Origin: DATARH01 sp036268075 | GTDB lineage: Bacteria; Pseudomonadota; Alphaproteobacteria; ATCC43930; CGMCC-115725 | DNA: 64,000 bases | Assembly (NCBI GenBank): GCA_036268075.1 | Contig: DATAUV010000120.1 | Coordinates: 1-64,000 of the forward strand | Reading direction: 5' to 3' | In this document: piece by piece, positions 16,014 to 24,255 of the stretch | Position numbering within the stretch: position 1 is the first letter of the stretch | Layout: each line of letters begins with the position of its first letter | Position numbers and translations under genes: made by a program | Notes under the pieces: generated by a model | Seen by the model: only the letters and a program-made list of their open reading frames with translations | What the model was told of the DNA's origin: nothing | Databases searched by the model: none

Positions 16014-16850
16014 GTGGCGCACGATTTTTATCCGAATACGGTCCCCGAAAACAATCTGCGGCTGCCCGATGCGCTGACCATCGAGCACGGGCCGGCGGCG
16101 CTGCTCGCGCGGTTTGTGCTCGAAGGCGACAAGCTGGCGCGGCATTGCGGCGTGAAGCTGCGCGTGCGGCACGATTACGAGGCGCTGAACCGCCTGAACA
16201 GGGAGCAGTCGGCGCTGGGCAACTGGTACCCGCTCGTCGACATGTTCAACCCGGCCAAGACCGACGTGCGGCCCGACAACGCGTTCTGGATCTCGGGCGA
16301 GAACGACGACGGCGAGATCGTCACGACCTCGGCGGCGCGGATCTACGACTGGCACGGGACGACGCTGGAGCGCCAGGCGGTGACGATGCTCTACGGCCGC
16401 GACGAGGGCCAGAGCTGCATCATCACGACCCCGGCGGCAAAGGAGATCACCGGCGTGGTGCTGAGCGCCGGGGGCACGTGGGTGCGGCCGGATTACCGCC
16501 GGCGGCAGCTATCGCATCTGCTGCCGCGGCTGGCGCGGGCCTATGGCCTGTCGCGCTGGCCCCTCGACTGGGTCATCGGGTACGTGACGAAGCTGTTGGT
16601 CAGCAAGGGAATCGCGGCCGGGTATGGCGCGAAGCATTTCGGCTACAGCGTCGAATACCCGGATTTGCCGTTCGGCGAGCTGGTGCTGACCTATACGTCG
16701 GGCCAGGAGACGGCCGACGACCTGGAAACCTATTTGGCGACCGAGCTCTTGGAAGGGCTGTCGACCCCGTCCTTTTCAACGATCCTCGCGCAGGAGGTCA
16801 CGAAAACCTCGTCCGACGACGCGCGCCAGGGCAGCAGCAGCCGCTCGTAA
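16014..16850 (+). CDS. Hypothetical protein, possibly GNAT fold
   Basis: 278 residues from a GTG at 16014 with GGGAGG 5 bases upstream. The segment AGGTWVRPDYRRRQLSHLLPRLARAYGL resembles the acetyl-CoA-binding loop of GNAT acetyltransferases (a strand, then R-R-x-L-S and a helix), but the rest is not a standard GNAT. It may belong to an uncharacterised acyltransferase-like group. Its last 121 bases overlap the convergent gene on the other strand. Confidence 0.55.
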   Translation: MAHDFYPNTVPENNLRLPDALTIEHGPAALLARFVLEGDKLARHCGVKLRVRHDYEALNRLNREQSALGNWYPLVDMFNPAKTDVRPDNAFWISGENDDGEIVTTSAARIYDWHGTTLERQAVTMLYGRDEGQSCIITTPAAKEITGVVLSAGGTWVRPDYRRRQLSHLLPRLARAYGLSRWPLDWVIGYVTKLLVSKGIAAGYGAKHFGYSVEYPDLPFGELVLTYTSGQETADDLETYLATELLEGLSTPSFSTILAQEVTKTSSDDARQGSSSRS

Positions 16851-17647
16851 AGCACGCGGCGCTGCGGCACCCCGGGCTCGGCCTGGTAGCGCATCGCGGC
16901 GCTGACGATGTCGTAGCGGGGCTGGCCCGACACCGCGACCGAGCGGAAAAACTCAACCGCCCAGGCGCCGTATTCGCGATCCGGCAGGTTGCCCACCGGC
17001 ATTCCGATCGCGTTGACCTCATGATCCTTGCCGGCCCAGTTGTGGCCGGGGCCGAGAAAGCGGAAGACCGGCTCCTGCCCCTTCGCCGGCACGCCGATAA
17101 TCGCGAGCAGCGGCAATACCTCGTGCCCGACCGCGAAATTGAGGACCGTGGGGTCGTACTGGCCGAACGCGACGCGCCATTTCTGGGCCAGCGGGCGAAA
17201 GCCGTGATGCTCGTTTTCGGGGGCGTCGATCAGGGCGGCGAAATCGCGGCCCTCGACCTCAAAGCGGCTGGTCGGCACGGGGCGGAACACCGGCGCGCAC
17301 AACTCCTCGAGGCGCGACACGGTGTGCTCGGCCGAGGCCGATATCTCGGATCGCCAGTGTCCGTCGAAATACTTGATGCGGAACAGCTTTACCTCGGTCG
17401 ACGTGATCTGTTCGATGACGGCCCGCAACGCCCGCTTGGCGACGTTGCGGGGGTGCAGCTCGATCTCGATGAGCGTGTGGTCGGTCATCTGCAGCTTGAT
17501 GAAGCCGAGGTTGCGGATCGCGAAGCCGGGGCCGTCGTAATCGGGGCTGGGGTCGCCGAGCGCCCCCAAAAATTCGTCGCTCGCCGGCAATACCCACTTG
17601 CCGCTCGGCGTCGCCATCAGCACCAGCTGGTTCAACCGCGCCTCCAC
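16730..17647 (-). CDS. Hypothetical protein with possible PAS-like C-terminal domain
   Basis: 305 residues. The C-terminal part has the order FRFLGPGHNW, GMPVGNLPDREYGAWAVEFF, QPRYDIVSAAMRY, RRVLYERLLLPWR, which resembles PAS-like regulatory domains found as single-domain alphaproteobacterial proteins; this is a weak pattern match. The N-terminal half is unrecognised. It converges on and overlaps the possible GNAT gene by 121 bp, so one of the 3' ends may be only marginally functional. Confidence 0.5.
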   Translation of the reverse strand: MEARLNQLVLMATPSGKWVLPASDEFLGALGDPSPDYDGPGFAIRNLGFIKLQMTDHTLIEIELHPRNVAKRALRAVIEQITSTEVKLFRIKYFDGHWRSEISASAEHTVSRLEELCAPVFRPVPTSRFEVEGRDFAALIDAPENEHHGFRPLAQKWRVAFGQYDPTVLNFAVGHEVLPLLAIIGVPAKGQEPVFRFLGPGHNWAGKDHEVNAIGMPVGNLPDREYGAWAVEFFRSVAVSGQPRYDIVSAAMRYQAEPGVPQRRVLYERLLLPWRASSDEVFVTSCARIVEKDGVDSPSKSSVAK

Positions 17648-17788
17648 ATCGGCGCGACGGGACCCGCTCGACCCCGCTTTGCCGCGAGGTAAAGCCTAAA
17701 GCTTGACCCGTAAACGAGGGATTAACCTCGTCATGTCCGCCGGGCGGTTCCGGTCTGCGCGGGAGGGTGGGAGAGCTTTCTGTGTTCC

Positions 17789-18475
17789 CTATTCGATGAC
17801 CTCGTCGGCACGGCCGAGGATCGATGACGGGACGGCAAGGTCGAGCGTCTTCGCCGTCTTGAGGTTGATCGAAAGCTAATTTTCGATCGGCTGCTCGACC
17901 GGCAGGTCGGCCGGCTTCGCCCCACCGAGGACCTTGCCTGTCAGCGCGCCGACCTGGCGGTAGCCGGCGGTGTAACTCGGACCATAGGCGATCAAGCTCC
18001 CGGCCGCGACGAATTCGCGCCGGTAATAGATGGTTGGGATGCCGGCGCGCGCCGCCGCGGCGACGATCTGCTCCCGCCGGCTGAAGAAAAGCACATCGGA
18101 GGTGACGATCAGCGCATCGGCCTGCTGCCGGGCGAGCGCCGCGAAGGCGCGGTCGATCTCGTCTACGGAACCGGCCGCTATCTCCCGCGACCGAACGGCC
18201 TTCGCCCGCGCCGCCTCCGGCAATCCGGGGGACAGGCCCGGGCCATTGCTGCCGTTCGGGTTCACCAGTACCGCGACCGTACGGGCGTGCGGAATCAGCT
18301 CCGTTACCAGTTCCAGACGCTTCGGGTTCAGCTTGTCGCCGAAGACCGTGATGCCTGTCGCGTTGCCGCCAGGCCGCACCAGGCTGGCGACCAGACCATC
18401 CGCAACCGGGTCGGCGCCGGTAAAGAACACCACCGGGATCGACGGGGCGGCAGCTTTCGCGATCCGCGGACAGCG
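17789..18475 (-). pseudogene. Decayed ABC substrate-binding protein (PF04392 type)
   Basis: The conserved C-terminal two thirds of a TrpX-like ABC receptor are readable: PVVFFTGADPVADGLVASLV, RPGGNATGITVFGDKLNPKR, then PIEN, an in-frame TAG at 17876-17878, and SINLKTAKTLDLAVPSSILG continuing in the same frame to a second stop at 17789. The intact relative at 46085-47065 has TKFDLVINLKTAKALGLTVP at the same place, so the TAG is a nonsense mutation. The first 90 or so residues, including the signal peptide, are missing or frameshifted. No permease or ATPase gene is nearby. Confidence 0.8.
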
Positions 18476-18799
18476 TGCCGGCGAAGGTCGGCTTTATGCC
18501 TGTGGCGGCCATGCGCGGGGTGCATCGTCGGCGGTGGTGCATCGGCCTTACCGGAGCGGCGCCGAGGCGTGGTGCGGGATGGAGTTGCGGCCGGCGGTGA
18601 ACACAACTGCTCGTCGTCATAATTAGACGCAGCATCTACATCTTGCTGAACCGGCCCTTTTCGACGCGTTAAGACCAGGCTCAGAACAGGGCCGGAAATC
18701 GCCGGTTTCGGGTCGAGGCGAGGTAGCAAACCAACACCGGAACCCTACTCTGGGACACATCATCGTGTTGCCATTAACTCTATTACTGACCAAATTTGA

Positions 18800-18827
18800 T
18801 TGACTTTTTATGAATATTGAATAGATT
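18800..18827 (+). promoter_or_regulatory. Candidate sigma-70 type promoter
   Basis: In the AT-rich gap 18600-18860, TTGACT (18800-18805) is followed after 16 bases by TAGATT (18822-18827), a fair -35/-10 pair. It points to the acetyltransferase gene at 18881. The stretch 18480-18800 shows no convincing gene. Confidence 0.35.
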
Positions 18828-18880
18828 TCAAGCACCGTGGCGGCGCGGGGGGTCGCGCCAGGTTGGCGGGGTTTTTATCG

Positions 18881-19567
18881 ATGTTGGAATACTGTCCGGC
18901 GCCGGCGTCATTTGCGCCGGTGGCCAGTAAAACTGTGCGTTTTTCCCCGGGCGGCGTCATCGGCGCCCATGGCGGGGTGACGCTGAGATTTGTCCGCGAC
19001 GACGACTCCGCGGCGATCATCTCGCTGATCTCGTCGGTGTGGTCGGAATACCCCGGAAAGCTGCTGGCGGCCGGTCGCGACATGCCGGAACTCCTCGCCC
19101 CGTGGACCTCCTATGCCGAGGGCGACGGCCGGTTCTGGGTAGTCGAGGCGCGCGGCGAGATCATCGGCACCGTCGCGCTGAAGCCGAACGCGCACGACCC
19201 CAGGATCGTCGAATTGCAGAAGATGTACGTCGCGCATTCGATGCGCCGCAACGGGCTCGGCTCGTTCCTGTGCAGCCTCGTCGAGCGCGAGGCGCGCGAG
19301 CGCGGGTCACGGGCGGTCGAGCTGTGGAGCGACATCAAGCTGCTCGACGCGCACCGGCACTACCGCCGCTATGGCTTTGCGCGCGGGCCGGAGCTGCGCT
19401 TTGTCGCCGACCGGTCGCGGACGGTGCAATATTACTACAGCCTGGACCTGACCGACGCGTTGACGGCCGAGCCGGCGATCGACGCGACGATCCTGCAGAC
19501 GCTGGTGGCGTCGTGGGCGGCGCGCGGCGCCGATCTAGGCACGGTGGCCGCGGAGGTGAGGGCATGA
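18881..19567 (+). CDS. GNAT family N-acetyltransferase
   Basis: 228 residues. The GNAT core is clear: TLRFVRDDDSAAIISLISSV at the start, GRFWVVEARGEIIGTVAL, then motif A with LQKMYVAHSMRRNGLGSFLCSLVE (acetyl-CoA pyrophosphate loop RRNGLG) and a C-terminal HYRRYGFARG. About 60 residues beyond the fold form a helical tail. Its stop overlaps the ATG of the MFS gene (ATGA), so the two are co-translated. ATG at 18881 is used; a TTG at 18863 is possible. The substrate is unknown. Confidence 0.85.
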   Translation: MLEYCPAPASFAPVASKTVRFSPGGVIGAHGGVTLRFVRDDDSAAIISLISSVWSEYPGKLLAAGRDMPELLAPWTSYAEGDGRFWVVEARGEIIGTVALKPNAHDPRIVELQKMYVAHSMRRNGLGSFLCSLVEREARERGSRAVELWSDIKLLDAHRHYRRYGFARGPELRFVADRSRTVQYYYSLDLTDALTAEPAIDATILQTLVASWAARGADLGTVAAEVRA

Positions 19568-20811
19568 TCCGCGGCCTCAGCGGCGCCCGCCTCGCGGCGG
19601 TGATGTGCATCGCCGAAATCCTGTGCATGGCCGGGTTCGCGACCTATCCGGCGCTGTTGCCGATGCTGCGCGCGACGTGGGGCATGAGCAATGCCGAGGC
19701 GGGGCTCATCGGCGGCGTGCTGTTCCTCGGCTATGTCGCGGCGGTGCCCCTCCTGACAAGCGTGACGGACCGCATCGACGCGCGCCGCATCTATCTGGTC
19801 TCGGCGGTCGTGGCGGCCTGCGGCTCGGCCTATTTCGCGATCTTCGCGGACGGATTTGTCGGCGCGCTGATCGCGCAGGCGGTGTTCGGGATCGGCTTTG
19901 CCGGCGTGTTCATGCCGGGGCTTAAGGCGCTGTCGGACCGCATCCACGAAGAGCTGCAACCGCGGGCGACGGCCTGCTATATGTCGCTGTCGGGGTTCGG
20001 GCTCGCCGGGTCGTACCTGCTCGCCGGGATCATCGCGACGCATGCGAGCTGGCGCCTCGCGTTTGCCTTCGCGACGGTCGGGCCGCTGATCGCGGGGCTC
20101 CTGGTGCTGTGCCTGATGGCGCCCAAGACGCCGGCGGCGGCCGGACCGCGGCCGGGGTTCTTCAAGAGCTTCAAGATGGTGTTCGCCAACCGCCCGGCGG
20201 CCGGATACATCTGCGGGTATGTCGCGCATTGCTGGGAGGTGCAGGGCATCCGGGCGTGGATGGTCGCGTTCCTCACCTTTGCCGCGGCGCAGACCGGCGG
20301 CAGCGTCGGCGGGCTCGAAGCGCCGACCCTCGCCTCGATCATCTCATTGGGCGGCATCTTTTCGAGCATCGGCTGCAACGAGTTCGCCAAGCGGTTCGGG
20401 CGGATCAACCTGATCGTCGCGATCATGGCGGCGGGGATCGTGTTCGGGATCGCGACCGGGTTTTCGTGGCGCATCTCGATGTGGGTCGTGGTGATCCTGC
20501 TCGGCGGGTACTACGCGACGATGATGGCCGATGCCGGCGCGCTGGCGGCGGGCGCGGTCGCGGTCGCCGGCGCCGAGATGCGCGGGGCGACGCTCGGCGT
20601 CTACGCGATGCTGGGGTACGGCGCGGGGCTGTTCGCCCCGACCGCGTTCGGCGCGATCCTCGACCTCGCCGGCGGCGCCCACAGCGGCTGGGCCTGGGCG
20701 GCCGGGTTCTGCTCCCTCGCCCTCCCCAACGCGATCGCGATCACCCTGCTCCGGCGCCTGGGCGGCGGCGCGCCCGCGCTCGCCGGCGCGGTGAAACTGG
20801 CCGCATCGTAA
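19564..20811 (+). CDS. MFS transporter coupled to the GNAT gene
   Basis: 415 residues, 12 transmembrane helices. Recognisable MFS features are PALLPMLRATWGMSNAEAGL (helix 1 and loop), SVTDRIDARRIYL (a form of the loop 2-3 motif) and a second-half FAKRFGRINLI. Four-base overlap with the acetyltransferase gene suggests a coupled modify-and-export or uptake pair. The transported compound cannot be read from the sequence. Confidence 0.85.
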   Translation: MIRGLSGARLAAVMCIAEILCMAGFATYPALLPMLRATWGMSNAEAGLIGGVLFLGYVAAVPLLTSVTDRIDARRIYLVSAVVAACGSAYFAIFADGFVGALIAQAVFGIGFAGVFMPGLKALSDRIHEELQPRATACYMSLSGFGLAGSYLLAGIIATHASWRLAFAFATVGPLIAGLLVLCLMAPKTPAAAGPRPGFFKSFKMVFANRPAAGYICGYVAHCWEVQGIRAWMVAFLTFAAAQTGGSVGGLEAPTLASIISLGGIFSSIGCNEFAKRFGRINLIVAIMAAGIVFGIATGFSWRISMWVVVILLGGYYATMMADAGALAAGAVAVAGAEMRGATLGVYAMLGYGAGLFAPTAFGAILDLAGGAHSGWAWAAGFCSLALPNAIAITLLRRLGGGAPALAGAVKLAAS

Positions 20812-20832
20812 GAGACGGCCCTCCCCCAAAGG

Positions 20833-20911
20833 GTGATGGGCTTCGCTGCGCTCAGCCCATCCTACGAGGTTCGGTGCCGTAGGATGGGCTGAGCAACGCG
20901 AAGCCCATCGT
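20833..20911. repeat. Dispersed palindromic repeat, family B
   Basis: GATGGGCTTCGCTGCGCTCA...CCCATCCTAC and its complement GTAGGATGGGCTGAGCAACG, about 79 bases. It lies between the convergent MFS and histidine kinase genes, where it could form a bidirectional terminator-like hairpin, though it has no T-run. Confidence 0.88.
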
Positions 20912-20921
20912 CGTTTCAAGC

Positions 20922-23072
20922 TTAGGCTCGGGCGACCGCCCTGGATTGGTGGTGGGTGCGGGTGCGCTCGGGCGGCAGGACCAGGCGGATGCGGGTGCCG
21001 TGGCCCGGGTTGGTGGAGATGTCGAGCGTGCCGCCATGGGCCTCGACGAGGCCCTTGGTGATCGGCAGGCCGAGACCGGTGCCGCCATGCGCGCGGGTCG
21101 TCGCGGCCTGGGCCTGGCCAAAGGGCTGCAACGCGCGCTCAAGGTCGGCGGGGCTCATGCCGATGCCGTCATCGGTGACGGTGAAGACGACGGAGCCGTT
21201 CTCGTCGATCCCGGCCTCGAGCACGACGCGGGCGTGCTCGTTGGAGAACTTGACCGCGTTCGAGACCAGGTTGAGGAGGCATTGCCGCATCGCGCGCTGG
21301 TCGGCCCAGAACACGAGATCGTGCTCGGGCGGCTCGGCGACGAGCTCGATGCGGGCTTCGCGGGCGCGCTCGCGCACCATGCGGGCGACACTGGCCATCA
21401 GCGGGGCGACCGGTACGTCGTCCTCGTGGATTTCGAGCTTGCCGGCCTCGATCTTCGACATGTCGAGCACGTCGTTGATGATCGACAGCAGGTGATGGCC
21501 GCTCGAATGGATGTCGTGGGCGTATTCGAGGTAATGCGCGTTGCGCATCGGGCCGAGATGCTCGCCCTTGAGCAATTCGGAAAAGCCGATGATCGCGTTC
21601 AACGGCGTGCGCAGCTCGTGGCTCATATTGGCGAGGAAGTCGCTCTTTGACCGGTTGGCGAGCTCGGCCTGGGCCCAGGCCTGGGCCATGCGCGTGTCGG
21701 CGGCCTTGCGCTCGGTGATGTCGGAATAAAGCGAGACGACACCGCCCGGCATCGCCTGCCGGCGGATCTGCAGCGTGCGGCCGCTGAGCGTCGTGCGCTC
21801 GCGGGTGATCGGCAGCTCGCGGAACATCCGCTCGAACCGCTGCTGGATGTCGACATCGGGCTCGGACAGGCCGAAATCCCCGCGCGCCTGCTGGTATTCG
21901 AGGACCCGGTGCAGCGTCCACCCGGTGCTGAGGTCGGACGGCAGGTCGAGAAGCTCGATAAAACGCGAGTTGAAGATGACGAGCCGCCCCTCGGTATCGA
22001 AGACGCTGAGCCCCTCGCCCATGTTTTCGAGCGTGAGCTGCAGCAAATCGGTCTGCTGCTTGAGGTTTTCCTCGCTGAGGCGCAGGCCCGCGGTGATTTT
22101 TTGCTGGCGGTTGAGGCCGCGCACGACGAGCACCGTGAGGATGCCGGCGGTCAGCGCAAAGAGCATGAAGGCGCCCACCGAGGCCGCGCATTCCTGCCAC
22201 CAGCGGGCGAGGATCGCGTCGCGGTCGCGGGCGACGGTGATGATCAGCGGGCGGGCCGGAATCTTGCGGAAGCTGACGAGCTGCTCCTTGCCGTCGACGC
22301 CGTCGGAGTGGCGGATCAGCCCGGTCGGCCGGTTTTGCGCCATCGCGAGGATCGGTGCGACTCCGGGCACCACATGGCCGGCCAGCTCCTCGCGGTGGGG
22401 GTCGCTGGCGACGAGCGTGCCGTCGTCGAACAAGAGGGCGACCTGGGTCGCGTTGGTCGTGACGACGGATTTGAAGAAATTGGCGAAGACCGAAATCGGC
22501 ACTTCGGCCGCCACGACGCCGAGCCTGGTCTCGCCGCGCAAGAGCGGGCGGCTCAGCATGATCGACCACATCCCGGTGCGCGGGTTCCGCGCCGGCGGAC
22601 CGACATAGAGCGCCGGCAGGATCTCGTTTTCGTGGGCGGTGAAGAACGCGCGCGTGGAATCGTCGCGCGCCGGGCCGGCGGTCGACGCGGCCGTGTTCAT
22701 CTCGCGCCCGCTGTTGTCGATGACGATGAGGTCGCGGACGACAAGGTTCTGGTCGTTGAGCTGACGCAAGAGCGCCTTGACGGTCGGGTCGTCGAGCGGC
22801 TTGTCGGGCAGGATCTCGGCGAGCATCTGCGAGATGCCGAGCAGCACCATGTCGGATTCGTAGATCGCGCGGTTGGAGCCGATCTCGATCGAGCGCGTCA
22901 TGCTCTCGATGGCGGCGACGGCATCGTCGAGGGTCTGCCGGTGGGCGCGTTCGAGCGCCATGTAGGTGCTCGTGCCATAGGCCAGCACCAACAGCCCGCT
23001 CAGCGCGACGACGACGTGCTGGGGCTTGATCCGCCGCCTGATCGCCGAAAGGAGCTGGCCCCGTCGCATCAT
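20922..23072 (-). CDS. Cache-PAS sensor histidine kinase
   Basis: 716 residues. Transmembrane helix 1 about 18-38, an extracytoplasmic double-Cache region about 40-290 (DLIVIDNSGREMNTAA, FFTAHENEILPALYVGPP, PISVFANFFKSVV), helix 2 about 297-318, PAS about 340-455 (LENMGEGLSVFDTEGRLVIF), HisKA with FLANMSHELRTPLN (His about 485), then HATPase_c with NLVSNAVKFS, DDGIGMS and GGTGLGLPI. All kinase boxes look intact. ATG at 23072 (MMRRG), after GAGG, is chosen. It lies 8 bp after a TRAP-type binding protein gene on the same strand, suggesting that the receptor feeds ligand information to the kinase. No response regulator gene is adjacent. Confidence 0.9.
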   Translation of the reverse strand: MMRRGQLLSAIRRRIKPQHVVVALSGLLVLAYGTSTYMALERAHRQTLDDAVAAIESMTRSIEIGSNRAIYESDMVLLGISQMLAEILPDKPLDDPTVKALLRQLNDQNLVVRDLIVIDNSGREMNTAASTAGPARDDSTRAFFTAHENEILPALYVGPPARNPRTGMWSIMLSRPLLRGETRLGVVAAEVPISVFANFFKSVVTTNATQVALLFDDGTLVASDPHREELAGHVVPGVAPILAMAQNRPTGLIRHSDGVDGKEQLVSFRKIPARPLIITVARDRDAILARWWQECAASVGAFMLFALTAGILTVLVVRGLNRQQKITAGLRLSEENLKQQTDLLQLTLENMGEGLSVFDTEGRLVIFNSRFIELLDLPSDLSTGWTLHRVLEYQQARGDFGLSEPDVDIQQRFERMFRELPITRERTTLSGRTLQIRRQAMPGGVVSLYSDITERKAADTRMAQAWAQAELANRSKSDFLANMSHELRTPLNAIIGFSELLKGEHLGPMRNAHYLEYAHDIHSSGHHLLSIINDVLDMSKIEAGKLEIHEDDVPVAPLMASVARMVRERAREARIELVAEPPEHDLVFWADQRAMRQCLLNLVSNAVKFSNEHARVVLEAGIDENGSVVFTVTDDGIGMSPADLERALQPFGQAQAATTRAHGGTGLGLPITKGLVEAHGGTLDISTNPGHGTRIRLVLPPERTRTHHQSRAVARA

Positions 23073-23080
23073 CGCGCCCC

Positions 23081-24127
23081 TCACGACCCGCTCGTGGCGG
23101 CGGCGAGGCCCCAGAGGCGGCCGATCGTGGCGTTCCACTGCTCGGTGCAGACCGCGCCGCAGATGCGCGCCCAGCGGGGCAGGACGGATTTGCTCAACAC
23201 CTGTCGCTCAAGCGCGCGGTCGGCGTCGGTGACGGGGACGAGCGTCAGGGCGCCGGGCGGCCCCTCGGGGCACGGGCCGGTGCCGGTGACGCAGGCGATG
23301 CCCTCGACCGAGGTACTGTCGGCCGAGGCCCAGATCCGCTCGGTCAGCGCATCGATCTGCTGGCGCAGAAAGGCGCGGGCCGGCTCGCCGAGCATCTGCC
23401 AGGCGGTGTGGTTGACGATGAGGATGTTGGGACCCCAGCTCACCGTGACCGGGTCGACATGCGTCGTCACCCGCTGGAGCCCGAGGCGATAGCCCGAGAT
23501 CGCGCCGGTGATCGCGCAGTCGGCGACGTGGTTGCGCAGCGCGTCCATCAGCGCGTTGTAGGGGGTGGTGATGTCGATGCCGCCGAGCCCGCGCACGAAA
23601 TCGCCATGCGCCGCGCTCGCGACCCGCACCTTGACGCCCTTCAAATCGGCGAGGCCGGAGATCGGGCGGTTGCAAAAGACGACCTGGGCCGGGTTGGTCC
23701 ACACCGCGAGGACGTCGATGTTGTAGCGCTCGCGGTAGAGCCGGGTCAGGGTCGGCATGTAGGCGGCGATGCTGGCGCGGAGCTGGTGGATGTCGCCGTT
23801 GAGCCCGGCGAGGTCGATCCCGGCGACCTCGGGGTCCTCGCTCGCGACCTGCGCGAGCGGGACGTCGCCGATGGTGATCGCGCCGAGCCGGGTGAACTGC
23901 AACAGCTCGGCCCCGCTCATGCCGTCCTGGTCGTAGGGAGAGACCTCGGCGGTGATCTTCCCGCCGGACGCGGCGGAAAGCTGCCTGGTCCAGAACGGCT
24001 CTTCGAATTCCTTGAACTGGTCGGTCTGGCCGAGCCCGCCGGCGACCTTCAAATGGATGGTGGGCAGGTCCGCGGCCCACGCCGGAAGCGCAATGAGGGC
24101 CAGCAAGGCGGCTAAAAAGATGCGCAA
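23081..24127 (-). CDS. TRAP-type (DctP family) periplasmic solute-binding protein
   Basis: 348 residues with a signal peptide (MRIFLAALLALIALPAWAAD). DctP-family landmarks include a hydrophobic first strand (IHLKVAGGLGQTDQFKEFEE), a central GLADLKGVKVRVASAAHGDF segment and the ALMDALRNHVADCAITG region that contacts ligand carboxylates. Four Cys in the C-terminal part (ACVTGTGPC, ICGAVC) are unusual and could form disulfides. No DctQ/DctM membrane genes are beside it; instead a histidine kinase follows at 8 bp. It may be a sensory receptor. Confidence 0.85.
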   Translation of the reverse strand: MRIFLAALLALIALPAWAADLPTIHLKVAGGLGQTDQFKEFEEPFWTRQLSAASGGKITAEVSPYDQDGMSGAELLQFTRLGAITIGDVPLAQVASEDPEVAGIDLAGLNGDIHQLRASIAAYMPTLTRLYRERYNIDVLAVWTNPAQVVFCNRPISGLADLKGVKVRVASAAHGDFVRGLGGIDITTPYNALMDALRNHVADCAITGAISGYRLGLQRVTTHVDPVTVSWGPNILIVNHTAWQMLGEPARAFLRQQIDALTERIWASADSTSVEGIACVTGTGPCPEGPPGALTLVPVTDADRALERQVLSKSVLPRWARICGAVCTEQWNATIGRLWGLAAATSGS

Positions 24128-24255
24128 CCGACATTCCTTTTCCGACGCAGGCCTTCTGGATAGGCCGACGAGGTTAAGAATCGATTACGTCAGGGTTAAT
24201 TTGGGGGTTGAAGCGAGTGTCCCTTTTCCCCCCCATTGCGGGCGAGGGGCGAGTA

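Noticed and set aside
18739..18770. EcfG-type promoter (GGAAC at 18739)
   Set aside because: The required CGTT does not occur 17-18 bases downstream; only CGTG at about 20 bases.
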